From the NCBI GenBank assembly GCA_910579965.1, contig CAJTWF010000001.1:1-21627 (forward strand): a stretch of 21,627 bases of DNA. Direction: 5' to 3'. This DNA is from an uncultured Oscillospiraceae bacterium. Its GTDB lineage: Bacteria > Bacillota > Clostridia > Oscillospirales > Oscillospiraceae. Under the pieces are notes generated by a model. The model made no database searches. It saw only the letters and a program-made list of their open reading frames with translations, and was not told the DNA's origin. Position numbers and translations under genes: made by a program. The stretch's first letter is position 1. Every line of letters begins with the position of its first letter. Shown piece after piece: positions 6,960-14,039 of the stretch.

Positions 6960-7970
6960 TCAAAGGAGGTGAACGCCGGCCCTGGCGCACACGTCCAGGG
7001 TCTCCTGGTCCCACAGGCTTACCTGGACCTCCCCGATGTGGCAGCAGCCGATCATCAGCATGCACAGCCGGCTCTGGCCGATGCCGCCGCCCATGGTCAG
7101 GGGCAGCTGGCCCTCCAGGAGCATCCGGTGGAAGGGCAGGTCCCGCCGGTCCTGGCACCCCGCCAGCTCCAGCTGCCGGGCCAGGCTCTCCTCGTTGACC
7201 CGGATGCCCATGGAGCTGATCTCAAAGGCACGCTCCAGCACGTCGTTCCACATGAGGATGTCCCCGTTGAGCTCCCAGTCGTCGTAGTCCGGAGCGCGGC
7301 CATCGTGGCGGGACCCGCTTCTGAGGGTCTTGCCGATCTGCATGAGAAAGACGGTTTTGTGCTCCCGGAGGAAGGCCGTCTCCCGCTCCTGGGGCGTGAG
7401 GGCGGGGTAGAGGTCCTCCAGCTCCTGGGTGGTGATGAAGCGCACCTCCCGCTCCAGCTTCACGTTCAGCTGGGGGAAGGCCCGGCGCAGCGCGTCGCAG
7501 GTGTCGCACACCGCGCCCACGATGGAGCGGACCGTGTACTTGAGGTAGTCCTCATTCCGGTCCTCCGGGGTGATGACCTTCTCCCAGTCCCACTGGTCCA
7601 CGTAGACGGAGTGGATGTTGTCCAGGCTCTCGTCCCGGCGGATGGCGTTCATATCCGTATACAGGCCGTTGCCGGGGTAGAAGCCGTAGCGCTTGAGGGC
7701 CAGGCGCTTCCACTTGGCCAGGGAGTGGACCACCTCGCCGGTGGCGGCGGGCACGGCGGGGATGTCAAAGCTCACCGGCCGCTCCACGCCGTTGAGGTTG
7801 TCGTTGAGGCCGGAGTGGCGGTCCACAAACAGGGGTGCGGACACCCGGCGCAGATTCAGTGCAAACTTCAGGTTCTCCTGGAAGCTGCTCTTGACAAATT
7901 CAATGGCCCGCTGCATGTCGTAGCCGTAGAGGGGGGTGCGGTAGCCCTGGGGAATATAGCAGTTGTTCAT
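6960..7970 (-). CDS. asnA: aspartate--ammonia ligase (asparagine synthetase A)
   Basis: A 336-residue cytosolic enzyme that makes asparagine from aspartate, ammonia and ATP, with a class II aminoacyl-tRNA-synthetase-like fold; the length is normal for AsnA. Family landmarks include RVSAPLFV near the N terminus, GLNDNLNGVERPV, YVDQWDWEKVI, EDRNEDYLKYTV and the C-terminal GGGIGQSRLCMLMI motif. ATG 7968-7970 is chosen because AAGGAGG lies 8 nt upstream; upstream in-frame codons add only unrelated Phe-rich sequence. A possible -10 box (TATCAT, 8010-8015 on the minus strand) has no convincing -35. It is a single-gene unit ending in the hairpin at 6926-6950, and its neighbours do not suggest a special role. 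Confidence 0.95.
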   Translation of the reverse strand: MNNCYIPQGYRTPLYGYDMQRAIEFVKSSFQENLKFALNLRRVSAPLFVDRHSGLNDNLNGVERPVSFDIPAVPAATGEVVHSLAKWKRLALKRYGFYPGNGLYTDMNAIRRDESLDNIHSVYVDQWDWEKVITPEDRNEDYLKYTVRSIVGAVCDTCDALRRAFPQLNVKLEREVRFITTQELEDLYPALTPQERETAFLREHKTVFLMQIGKTLRSGSRHDGRAPDYDDWELNGDILMWNDVLERAFEISSMGIRVNEESLARQLELAGCQDRRDLPFHRMLLEGQLPLTMGGGIGQSRLCMLMIGCCHIGEVQVSLWDQETLDVCARAGVHLL

Positions 7971-8067
7971 AATAGCGTCCTCCTTGGTGGGGAAAAATCG
8001 TCCAAGGCTATGATACACCCTTTTTTTGAAAAATGCACGAAAAAAATCCGCCAATTATCAGACCAGC

Positions 8068-8145
8068 CCTTCGGGAGCTTTGCAGGGGCGAGCATTGCTC
8101 GCCCCTACAGGAAACCGCGTTTTTCGGAAAATGGGTTTTCGTGGC
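8068..8145 (+). repeat. GC-palindrome repeat, copy A
   Basis: The core AGGGGCGAGCATTGCTCGCC forms a strong hairpin. It is followed by AGGAAAC, then GTTTTTCGGAAAATG and TTTCGTG. Copy B at 8742-8820 carries the same block in the opposite orientation; by eye about 54 of 63 core positions agree. This style of palindrome is common between genes in Oscillospiraceae genomes (recalled knowledge). Confidence 0.75.
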
Positions 8146-8162
8146 CTAATTCTCGAAAAATT

Positions 8163-8258
8163 TTTCTCAACCGGCACGTCCAACTTCCGGGAGATGGTAA
8201 ACAGGGTATCCAGCGAGATCCCTATACATTTCGAAATACTGGCGGCAGGAAGCCTCAC
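8163..8258 (-). pseudogene. fragment of a second XRE-type helix-turn-helix regulator
   Basis: Immediately after the XRE gene on the minus strand, an overlapping GTG (8256-8258, sharing bases with the TGA stop) opens a frame reading ASISKCIGISLDTLFTISRKLDVPVEKNF. The segment ISLDTLFTISRKLDVPVE aligns with ITLKTLDTLCFILDCEVSD of the intact neighbour and has the look of the C-terminal half of an XRE/Cro domain. The N-terminal recognition half is missing, and downstream the frame runs into repeat copy A. GGAGGA lies too close to the GTG to be a good ribosome site. I read it as a truncated relic; a short coupled peptide is possible. Confidence 0.4.
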
Positions 8259-8458
8259 TCCTCCCGCACATACCGGATAATATCAGACACCTCACAATCC
8301 AGGATAAAGCACAGGGTGTCCAGTGTCTTCAGCGTGATATTTTTGCCGTGCTTCATTCGGTGCAGGGTGTTGGCGGAGAGACCTTCCTTATAAATCAAGT
8401 GGTATTCGGTTATGTTCCGCTTCACCAAAGTCTGGTAAAACGGCTGATAACTAATCAT
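8255..8458 (-). CDS. small XRE-family transcriptional regulator
   Basis: A 67-residue protein consisting only of a Cro/CI-type helix-turn-helix. YHLIYKEGLSANTLHRMKHGKNITLKTLDTLC follows the usual layout: helix 2, recognition helix, then a tail with ILDCEVSDIIRY. It presumably represses promoters as a dimer, like stand-alone regulators of mobile elements. The start ATG is at 8456-8458 behind a modest GGTGAT site. It is divergent from the small gene at 8556, with back-to-back promoters in the 97-bp gap. The cassette is clearly richer in A and T than the flanking genes, suggesting recent acquisition. Confidence 0.82.
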   Translation of the reverse strand: MISYQPFYQTLVKRNITEYHLIYKEGLSANTLHRMKHGKNITLKTLDTLCFILDCEVSDIIRYVREE

Positions 8459-8480
8459 TTTTTATCACCACGGTAACCAT

Positions 8481-8509
8481 ATCATATTTAAGCTATTGAC
8501 TATGCCTAA
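8481..8509 (-). promoter_or_regulatory. putative promoter of the XRE regulator
   Basis: On the minus strand TTAGGC (8504-8509) and TATGAT (8481-8486) are spaced by 17 nt, 22 nt before the ATG. It overlaps the divergent promoter at 8496-8524, so the two transcripts likely compete or are co-regulated. Confidence 0.45.
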
Positions 8510-8524
8510 TATATTGACTATAAT
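8496..8524 (+). promoter_or_regulatory. strong sigma-70 promoter with direct-repeat operator candidate
   Basis: TTGACT (8496-8501), a 17-nt spacer and TATAAT (8519-8524) make a near-consensus promoter. The decamer TATTGACTAT occurs twice, at 8494-8503 and 8512-8521, covering both boxes. These are natural candidate sites for the adjacent XRE protein. Confidence 0.75.
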
Positions 8525-8555
8525 GAGCGAAATAATACACAAGCGAGGTGATAAC

Positions 8556-8717
8556 GTGCCAGATTACAAAAAGATGTATCTTGAGATGATGTGTGAGACT
8601 GAGAAGGCAATCAACATACTAATTGCGGCGCAGCGCCGATGCGAGGAGATCTACATCAGCGCGCCTGAAACAGAGATCACGGTTCTACCCGTGACAGAGG
8701 GAGATCACGAGCGCTGA
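8556..8717 (+). CDS. 53-residue hypothetical protein
   Basis: Unrecognised small acidic protein beginning (M/V)PDYKKMYLEMM, with an amphipathic helix CETEKAINILIAAQRRCEEIY and a short beta-like tail ending EGDHER. The GTG at 8556 is the best start: GAGGTG (8545-8550) lies 5 nt upstream and the strong promoter at 8496-8524 leads into it. The frame is open further upstream, but that part overlaps the promoter. Small proteins of this shape occur beside XRE regulators in prophages and integrative elements of Clostridia (recollection, not verified). No toxin or antitoxin signature is visible. Confidence 0.65.
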   Translation: MPDYKKMYLEMMCETEKAINILIAAQRRCEEIYISAPETEITVLPVTEGDHER

Positions 8718-8741
8718 CAGCGCCCCGCCTGAACGGGCAAA

Positions 8742-8820
8742 GATCACGGAAATTCATTTTCCGAAAAACACAGTTTCCTATAGGGGCGAGTATCGCTCGC
8801 CCCTGCACGAGTCCCGCAAG
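8742..8820 (-). repeat. GC-palindrome repeat, copy B (inverted relative to copy A)
   Basis: On the minus strand it reads TGCAGGGGCGAG, CTCGCCCCTATAGGAAAC and TGTTTTTCGGAAAATG, as in copy A but inverted. Together the two copies bracket the XRE cassette at a distance of about 600 bp. The palindromic core can form a hairpin. Confidence 0.75.
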
Positions 8821-8861
8821 GAGCCAGTTGCCGTTGACAAAATTGATTTCCCTGGGCAAAG

Positions 8862-8891
8862 ACGCCATGAAAGCATCTGCTTTCATGGCGT
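8862..8891. repeat. perfect 14-bp inverted repeat
   Basis: ACGCCATGAAAGCA (8862-8875) and its exact complement (8878-8891) are separated by only TC. It is preceded by AAAG and followed by TTCC, so it could be a weak terminator, a protein site, or the trace of a palindromic element. The function is not readable. Confidence 0.6.
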
Positions 8892-8957
8892 TTCCTGAAC
8901 CGCAAAATCTGATAAACATCCTCCTTTTGGAAAATGAAACACGGGCGTTGCCAAAAA

Positions 8958-8988
8958 GATGCAAAGATGATGCAATTACCTGTAAAAT
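8958..8988 (+). promoter_or_regulatory. putative promoter and shared motif of first solute-binding protein gene
   Basis: GATGCAAAGATGATGCA (8958-8974) is followed by a TAAAAT -10 candidate (8983-8988), with TGCAAA as a poor -35 at 17 nt spacing. Fifteen of 17 positions match the motif at 11567-11583 upstream of the paralogous gene, at the same distance from its -10 box. A weak -35 plus a conserved element suggests activator dependence (inference). Confidence 0.5.
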
Positions 8989-9080
8989 AAAAACAGGACG
9001 GAACCTTCTGCTCCGGAGCTGCGTCTATAGGGGCAGAGGAGAACTTCCATGGACATCATGGATACAAGGAGGATTGGACG

Positions 9081-11507
9081 ATGAAACACATGAAAAGACG
9101 GGCCGCGGCCCTGATCCTGGCCCTGACGCTGCTCCTGGGCCTGGCGGCCTGCGGGAAGGACGGCAAGCAGGGCGGGGATGACCAGCTGCTCAGCAGCACG
9201 GTCTACGTGCCCCAGTTTTTGGACATGAACATTGAGGGCATAGAAGACATCTCCGGCGGCTGCGTGGGGGAGGATTGGGTGTACCTCATCGCTAACAAGA
9301 GTGAGGAGACCACAGAGACGGACCCCGTCACCGGCGAGACCTATCCCGGCTATGTCTACAACACCTACCTCTACCGACTCCCCCTGGCCGGCGGTGAGGC
9401 GGAAAAGCTGGAGAACTACCAGATGACGGCGCTGCCCGAGGGGACCGAGGGCGGCGTGTACATCGAGAAGGTGACGGCCGGGGAGGACAACACCCTCTGG
9501 GTGACGGAGGTCATCAACGCCTACACCTTTGACCTGCCCGAGGACTTTGACGAGAACACGGACGACAGGTGGAGCTACGAGGTGGACCAGAACACGGTGC
9601 TCCGCCGCCAGCTGGACGCTGCGGGCAACGAGATCACCCGCACGGAGCTGGACGCCTCCGCCCTGAACGAAAAGCTGGAGGCAGAGTACACCAGCGGCAT
9701 GAACTATGACCGGGAGGGCAACATCTACGTGACCTCGGAGAAGAAGCTCTTCGTCCTGGACAAGGACCAGAACCTCCTCTTCTCCCTGGACGGGGAGCAG
9801 CTCTACGGCGAGCTGGTCCTGCTGGGGGACGGCACCATGGCCCTGCTCCACAACTACTATGACGAGGAAAAGGAGACCTCCCGCAACATCATGAAGACCA
9901 TCGACCTGGCAGGCAAGGCCTGGGGTCCGGAGTACGTGATGCCTGTCAACGCCTACAGCGCCTTTACAGGCGGCGGGGACTACCTCTTCTACTACCAGAA
10001 CAACGACTCCATCTACGGCTGCAAGGCCGGATCCCAGGACGGGGAGAAGCTCTTCTCCTGGATCGACTCCGACATCAACCGCAACGACGTCAGCTTTTTC
10101 GAGTTCACCCCCGACGGCCGGGTGGTGGTGGTCACCCGGGAATGGGTGCGCCCGGAGAACGGGCCCTACAGCCTGAAGATCGAGCTGGCCGTCATGACGG
10201 CCACGGACCGCGCCTCCCTGCCGGAGAAGACCACCCTCACCTACGCCACCATGTACCTGGGCTACGACACCCGCCAGAGCGTCATCGACTTCAACAAGAA
10301 GAGCGGCACGCACCGCATTGTGGTCCAGGACTACTCCGAGTTCAACACCGAGGACGACGCCTCCGCCGGCCTGAGCAAGCTCAATACGGAGATCGTGGCC
10401 GGCAAGGTGCCCGATCTGCTGGACACCACCTCCCTCCCCCTGGCCCAGTACGGGGCCAAGGGCGTTCTGGAGGACCTGTGGCCCTTCATTGAAAACGATC
10501 CGGACCTGGGCCGGGAGGCGGTGATGGAGCGGGTGCTCCAGGCCAACGAGATGGACGGCAAGCTCTATGAAATCTTCAACAGCTTCTATATCACCACCGT
10601 GGCCGGCTCCTCCCGCATTGTGGGCGACAGCATGAGCTGGACCCTGGCGGACCTCCAGGAGGCCCTGACCAGGATGCCCGAGGGCTGCTCCATCTTCGGC
10701 CAGTCCGACACCAAGTCCGAGATGCTGCGCACCATCATGAGCGTCAACGCGGACGCCTTCGTGGACTGGGACAAGGGGGAGTGCCGCTTTGACAGCGACA
10801 GCTTCAAGTCCCTGCTGGCGTTCTGCAACAGCTTCCCCGCGGAGTTCAACTGGAGCGAGATGAACGAGGAGGAGTGGGAGTATGAGGACACCCGGGTCAT
10901 GAACGGCAAGCAGATGCTCGTCCAGACCTCCGTCTCCAGCCTGGACTGGAGCCTGCCCCGGCTCAAGGCCATGTTCCAGGGGGACGTGACGTTCGTGGGC
11001 TATCCCACGGAGGACGGCAGCGTGGGCAGCTGCTTTGCCAGCGGGTCCCGGGGCATCGCCATGTCCACGGCCTGCAAGGACAAGGATGGGGCCTGGTCCT
11101 TCATGCGCCAGTGTCTCCTGCCCGTAGACGAGGACCAGTTCTACAGCCAGTTCTACGTCAACAAGGCCGACTTTGAGAAGGCCATAGAGAAGTCCATGGA
11201 GCCCAACTACGAGTACGACGAGAACGGGGAAATCGCCACGGACGAGAACGGGCAGCCCCGGGTGTACAAGGACACCGTATGGCTCGGCCCCGACCAGGAG
11301 ATTGAGATCGACAGGCCCACCCAGGCGGACTATGACCAGTTCATGGCGCTGTACAACGCCATTGACCGGATGTACCGCTACGACGAGAACGTCTACAACA
11401 TCGTCAACGAGCAGTGCGGAGCCTACTTCTCCGGGGACAGGGGCCTGGAGGAGACCGCCAGCCAGATCCAGAGCCGGGTGAAGCTCTACATCAACGAGAA
11501 CAAGTGA
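9081..11507 (+). CDS. propeller-like/solute-binding fusion lipoprotein 1
   Basis: An 808-residue lipoprotein. The signal peptide has MKHMKRR, a hydrophobic core and lipobox LAAC with Cys24 as the lipidated residue, so it sits on the outer face of the membrane. Residues about 40-380 form repeated beta-strand blades (WVYLIANK, LYRLPLAGGEAEKLE, GEDNTLWVTE, NIYVTSEKKLFVLD, DYLFYYQNND, DGRVVVVTREW), resembling a beta-propeller. From about 382 (TTLTYATMYL, VIDFNKKSGTHRIVVQDY, LNTEIVAGKVPDLLD, GVLEDLWPF) it becomes a family 1 extracellular solute-binding domain, as in sugar importers. Usual binding proteins are 420-550 residues, so the N-terminal half is an addition. AAGGAGG is 8 nt before the ATG. 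It likely feeds the permeases at 14020 and 15171. The substrate is unknown. Confidence 0.85.
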   Translation: MKHMKRRAAALILALTLLLGLAACGKDGKQGGDDQLLSSTVYVPQFLDMNIEGIEDISGGCVGEDWVYLIANKSEETTETDPVTGETYPGYVYNTYLYRLPLAGGEAEKLENYQMTALPEGTEGGVYIEKVTAGEDNTLWVTEVINAYTFDLPEDFDENTDDRWSYEVDQNTVLRRQLDAAGNEITRTELDASALNEKLEAEYTSGMNYDREGNIYVTSEKKLFVLDKDQNLLFSLDGEQLYGELVLLGDGTMALLHNYYDEEKETSRNIMKTIDLAGKAWGPEYVMPVNAYSAFTGGGDYLFYYQNNDSIYGCKAGSQDGEKLFSWIDSDINRNDVSFFEFTPDGRVVVVTREWVRPENGPYSLKIELAVMTATDRASLPEKTTLTYATMYLGYDTRQSVIDFNKKSGTHRIVVQDYSEFNTEDDASAGLSKLNTEIVAGKVPDLLDTTSLPLAQYGAKGVLEDLWPFIENDPDLGREAVMERVLQANEMDGKLYEIFNSFYITTVAGSSRIVGDSMSWTLADLQEALTRMPEGCSIFGQSDTKSEMLRTIMSVNADAFVDWDKGECRFDSDSFKSLLAFCNSFPAEFNWSEMNEEEWEYEDTRVMNGKQMLVQTSVSSLDWSLPRLKAMFQGDVTFVGYPTEDGSVGSCFASGSRGIAMSTACKDKDGAWSFMRQCLLPVDEDQFYSQFYVNKADFEKAIEKSMEPNYEYDENGEIATDENGQPRVYKDTVWLGPDQEIEIDRPTQADYDQFMALYNAIDRMYRYDENVYNIVNEQCGAYFSGDRGLEETASQIQSRVKLYINENK

Positions 11508-11529
11508 GCCGGCGGGCGCTGAATACAGG

Positions 11530-11550
11530 TTCTTAAGGGATATTTAAGAA
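11530..11550. repeat. AT-rich inverted repeat upstream of second lipoprotein promoter
   Basis: TTCTTAA (11530-11536) and TTAAGAA (11544-11550) flank GGGATAT. It lies 17 nt upstream of the shared motif at 11567 and could be an operator, or a weak end signal for the first lipoprotein transcript. Confidence 0.4.
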
Positions 11551-11566
11551 ATCAACTGCCCTGTTG

Positions 11567-11597
11567 GATGCAAAAATGATACATCCATCCGTATAAT
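11567..11597 (+). promoter_or_regulatory. promoter and shared motif of second solute-binding protein gene
   Basis: TATAAT at 11592-11597 is a consensus -10. TGCAAA (11569-11574) is the -35 candidate at 17 nt and lies inside GATGCAAAAATGATACA (11567-11583), the counterpart of the motif at 8958-8974. The ATG follows 33 nt after the -10, so the second lipoprotein and probably the downstream genes can be transcribed separately from the first. Confidence 0.6.
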
Positions 11598-11630
11598 AGT
11601 GCTATCCCAAGGGAAGGAAGGCTGATAATT

Positions 11631-14039
11631 ATGTTGTACATACGCGGAAAGAGGCTGACAGCCCTGCTGCTGGCCCTGGTGCTGATCCTGGGCGCAGCGG
11701 CCTGCGGCGCCGGCGGCAATGAGGAGGACGCGTCCCCCCTCAGCGGCACGGTCTATGTGCCGGAGTTTATTGACGTGGACGTGGGCATGGAGCACATCCA
11801 GGGGGGCTGCTCCGACGGGAAGAACCTCTACCTCGCGGGCTACGTCCGGGACGAGCCGGACAGCCAGGAGAACTACGACGGACACTACGCCATCTACCGG
11901 ATGCCCCTGGAGGGCGGGGAGGCGGTGGAGCTGGAGAACTACGCCCCCTTGACGCCCCCCGAGGGCAGCGAGGGCGACAGCTACATCAACGACATCTCCG
12001 CCGGCCTGGAGGGGACGCTGTGGGTGCGGGAGAGCATGTACATCCAGCACTTTGATCTGCCCGAGGGCTTTGACCCGGAGAAGGACGACAAGTACAGCTA
12101 CATGACCGACTCCGAGGACATCCAGATGTTCCGGCAGCTGGACTCCACAGGCAACGAGATCACCCATCTGGACGCCACGGACCTGACGGAGAAGCTGGAG
12201 ATGGACTACATCCAGAACGCCCTCTTTGACAAGGACGGGGACTGCTACATCAGCGGCCAGGGCAAGCTGGCCGTGCTGGACGGGTCCAAGAACATCAAGT
12301 TCACCATTGAGGACGACCAGCTGTGGGGGGATGATCTCATCCTCCTCAGCGACGGCCGGGCGGCCATACGCATGCACTTCAGCGACCTGACCACCAACAC
12401 CAGCGGCTACAAGGTCCGGGTCATCGACAAGGAGACCAAGGGCTGGGGCAAGGAGTACGCCCTGCCCAGCAGCGCCTACCAGGTCTACTCCGGCGGCGGG
12501 GACTACCTCTTCTACTACCAGCAGGGGGACATCCTCTGCGGCTACAGGGAGGCCGACGAGACCGGCGTGGAGCTGCTCAACTGGCTGGACGCCGACATCA
12601 ACGTAAGCGCCGTTGAGTTCTTCTCCTTTCTGGAGGACGGCCGGGTGGCGGTGATGACCGAGGACTGGCGCAGCTACTCCGTCAGAGGCAGCAGCACGGA
12701 GCTGGCGGTGCTCACAGCCACGGACCGCGCCTCCCTGCCGGAGAAGACCACCCTCACCTACGCGGCCCTGGGCATGAACTACGATCAGCGCAACGCTGTC
12801 ATCGACTTCAACAAGTCCAGCACCACCCACCGCATTGAGGTGACGGACTACTCCAAGTACAGCACCGACGAGGACTACTTCGCCGGCCTCACCCGGCTGA
12901 ACACGGAGATTGTGGCCGGCAAGGTGCCCGATATCCTGGAGGCCGGCACGATCTCCCTTACCCAGTACGCGGCCAAGGGGGTGCTGGAGGACCTGTGGCC
13001 CTACATCGACGGCGATCCGGACATCGGCAGGGACAGCCTCATGGAGCGGCCCTTCCTGGCCGCCGAGCGGGACGGCAAGCTCTATCAGGTGTTCGATACC
13101 TTCAGCATCTCGACGGTGGCCGGGGCCACGGACGTGGTGGGGGACCGGCACAGCTGGACCGTGGCGGACCTCCAGGAGGCCCTGGCCAGGATGCCCGAGG
13201 GCTGCTCCATCTTCAGCTACTACGACACCAAGGACAGCATTCTCAGCACCGTCATGATGCAGAACCTGGACCAGTTTGTCAACTGGGAGACCGGGGAGTG
13301 CAGCTTTGAGAGCGATGCCTTCAAGACCATGCTGGAGTTCTGCAACCAGTTCCCGGCGGAGTACAACCAGGCTGCTGCCATGGACGACCAGGACAACGAC
13401 TACAAGCGCATCTCCGAGGGCCGGCAGATGCTCAACAGCACATACCTGTCTGACTTTGAGAGCATCCAGACGGACAAGGCCATCTTCGGCGGCTCGGTGA
13501 GCTACGTGGGCTTCCCCCAGGAGGACGGCGGCGTGGGCAGCGCCTTTGCGATCAGCGGCGGTCTGGCCATGTCCTCCACCTGCAAGGACAAGGAGGGCGC
13601 CTGGAGCTTCCTGCGCCGGCTGCTGCTGCCCAAGTTCGAGGATGTGGAGAGCTTGAAACAGGGCGGCTTCTGGGGCTTCCCCACCAACAAGGCGGACTTT
13701 GATCTGGTCCGGGAGGACGCCATGACCCCGGACGGCTACAAGCTGGATGAGAACGGGGAGCAGGTCCTGGACGAGAACGGCAGCCCCATCGAGGAGTCCT
13801 ACTCCTCCGTGGGCTGGGGGAACGGCTTCATGGTGGATATCTACTCCACCAGTCAGGAGGAGTACGATCAGATCATGGCCCTGTACAACGCGATAGACAG
13901 CGTGTACAGCTATGACCAGGAGATTTTCAGCATTGTCTCCGACGGTGCGGGCTCCTACTTCGCCGGGGACCGGTCCCTGGACGACACGGTCACCCAGATC
14001 CAGAGCCGGGTGAAGCTCTATGTCAATGAAAACCGCTGA
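11631..14039 (+). CDS. propeller-like/solute-binding fusion lipoprotein 2
   Basis: An 802-residue paralogue of the preceding protein. Signal peptide with KRL, a Leu/Ala core and lipobox AAAC (Cys25). Blade-like segments follow (NLYLAGYVRD, YAIYRMPLEGGEAVELE, CYISGQGKLAVLDG, GGDYLFYYQQGD, DGRVAVMTEDW), then a solute-binding domain from about 372 (TTLTYAALGM, AVIDFNKSSTTHRIEVTDY, LNTEIVAGKVPDILE, GVLEDLWPYIDGDPDIG). Near the C terminus both paralogues carry a D-E-N-G pair (LDENGEQVLDENGSP here). The TGA stop lies inside the start of the permease gene, a 20-nt overlap that implies translational coupling, so this copy is probably the partner produced with the permeases. AAGGAAGG precedes the ATG. 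Short identical DNA stretches shared with copy 1 point to duplication with conversion or strong constraint. Confidence 0.85.
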   Translation: MLYIRGKRLTALLLALVLILGAAACGAGGNEEDASPLSGTVYVPEFIDVDVGMEHIQGGCSDGKNLYLAGYVRDEPDSQENYDGHYAIYRMPLEGGEAVELENYAPLTPPEGSEGDSYINDISAGLEGTLWVRESMYIQHFDLPEGFDPEKDDKYSYMTDSEDIQMFRQLDSTGNEITHLDATDLTEKLEMDYIQNALFDKDGDCYISGQGKLAVLDGSKNIKFTIEDDQLWGDDLILLSDGRAAIRMHFSDLTTNTSGYKVRVIDKETKGWGKEYALPSSAYQVYSGGGDYLFYYQQGDILCGYREADETGVELLNWLDADINVSAVEFFSFLEDGRVAVMTEDWRSYSVRGSSTELAVLTATDRASLPEKTTLTYAALGMNYDQRNAVIDFNKSSTTHRIEVTDYSKYSTDEDYFAGLTRLNTEIVAGKVPDILEAGTISLTQYAAKGVLEDLWPYIDGDPDIGRDSLMERPFLAAERDGKLYQVFDTFSISTVAGATDVVGDRHSWTVADLQEALARMPEGCSIFSYYDTKDSILSTVMMQNLDQFVNWETGECSFESDAFKTMLEFCNQFPAEYNQAAAMDDQDNDYKRISEGRQMLNSTYLSDFESIQTDKAIFGGSVSYVGFPQEDGGVGSAFAISGGLAMSSTCKDKEGAWSFLRRLLLPKFEDVESLKQGGFWGFPTNKADFDLVREDAMTPDGYKLDENGEQVLDENGSPIEESYSSVGWGNGFMVDIYSTSQEEYDQIMALYNAIDSVYSYDQEIFSIVSDGAGSYFAGDRSLDDTVTQIQSRVKLYVNENR

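Larger units (their letters stand above)
8718..9080. other. intergenic region before the transporter locus
   Basis: 363 bases without a convincing gene. It contains repeat copy B (8742-8820), a 14-bp perfect hairpin (8862-8891), the shared motif and putative promoter of the first solute-binding protein (8958-8988), and a leader with two small palindromes (9010-9019 and 9046-9062) just ahead of the ribosome site. Confidence 0.7.

Noticed and set aside
8976..10313. Long minus-strand open frame opposite lipoprotein 1
   Set aside because: Same reasoning: a mirror frame of a well-supported coding gene with no recognisable domain.
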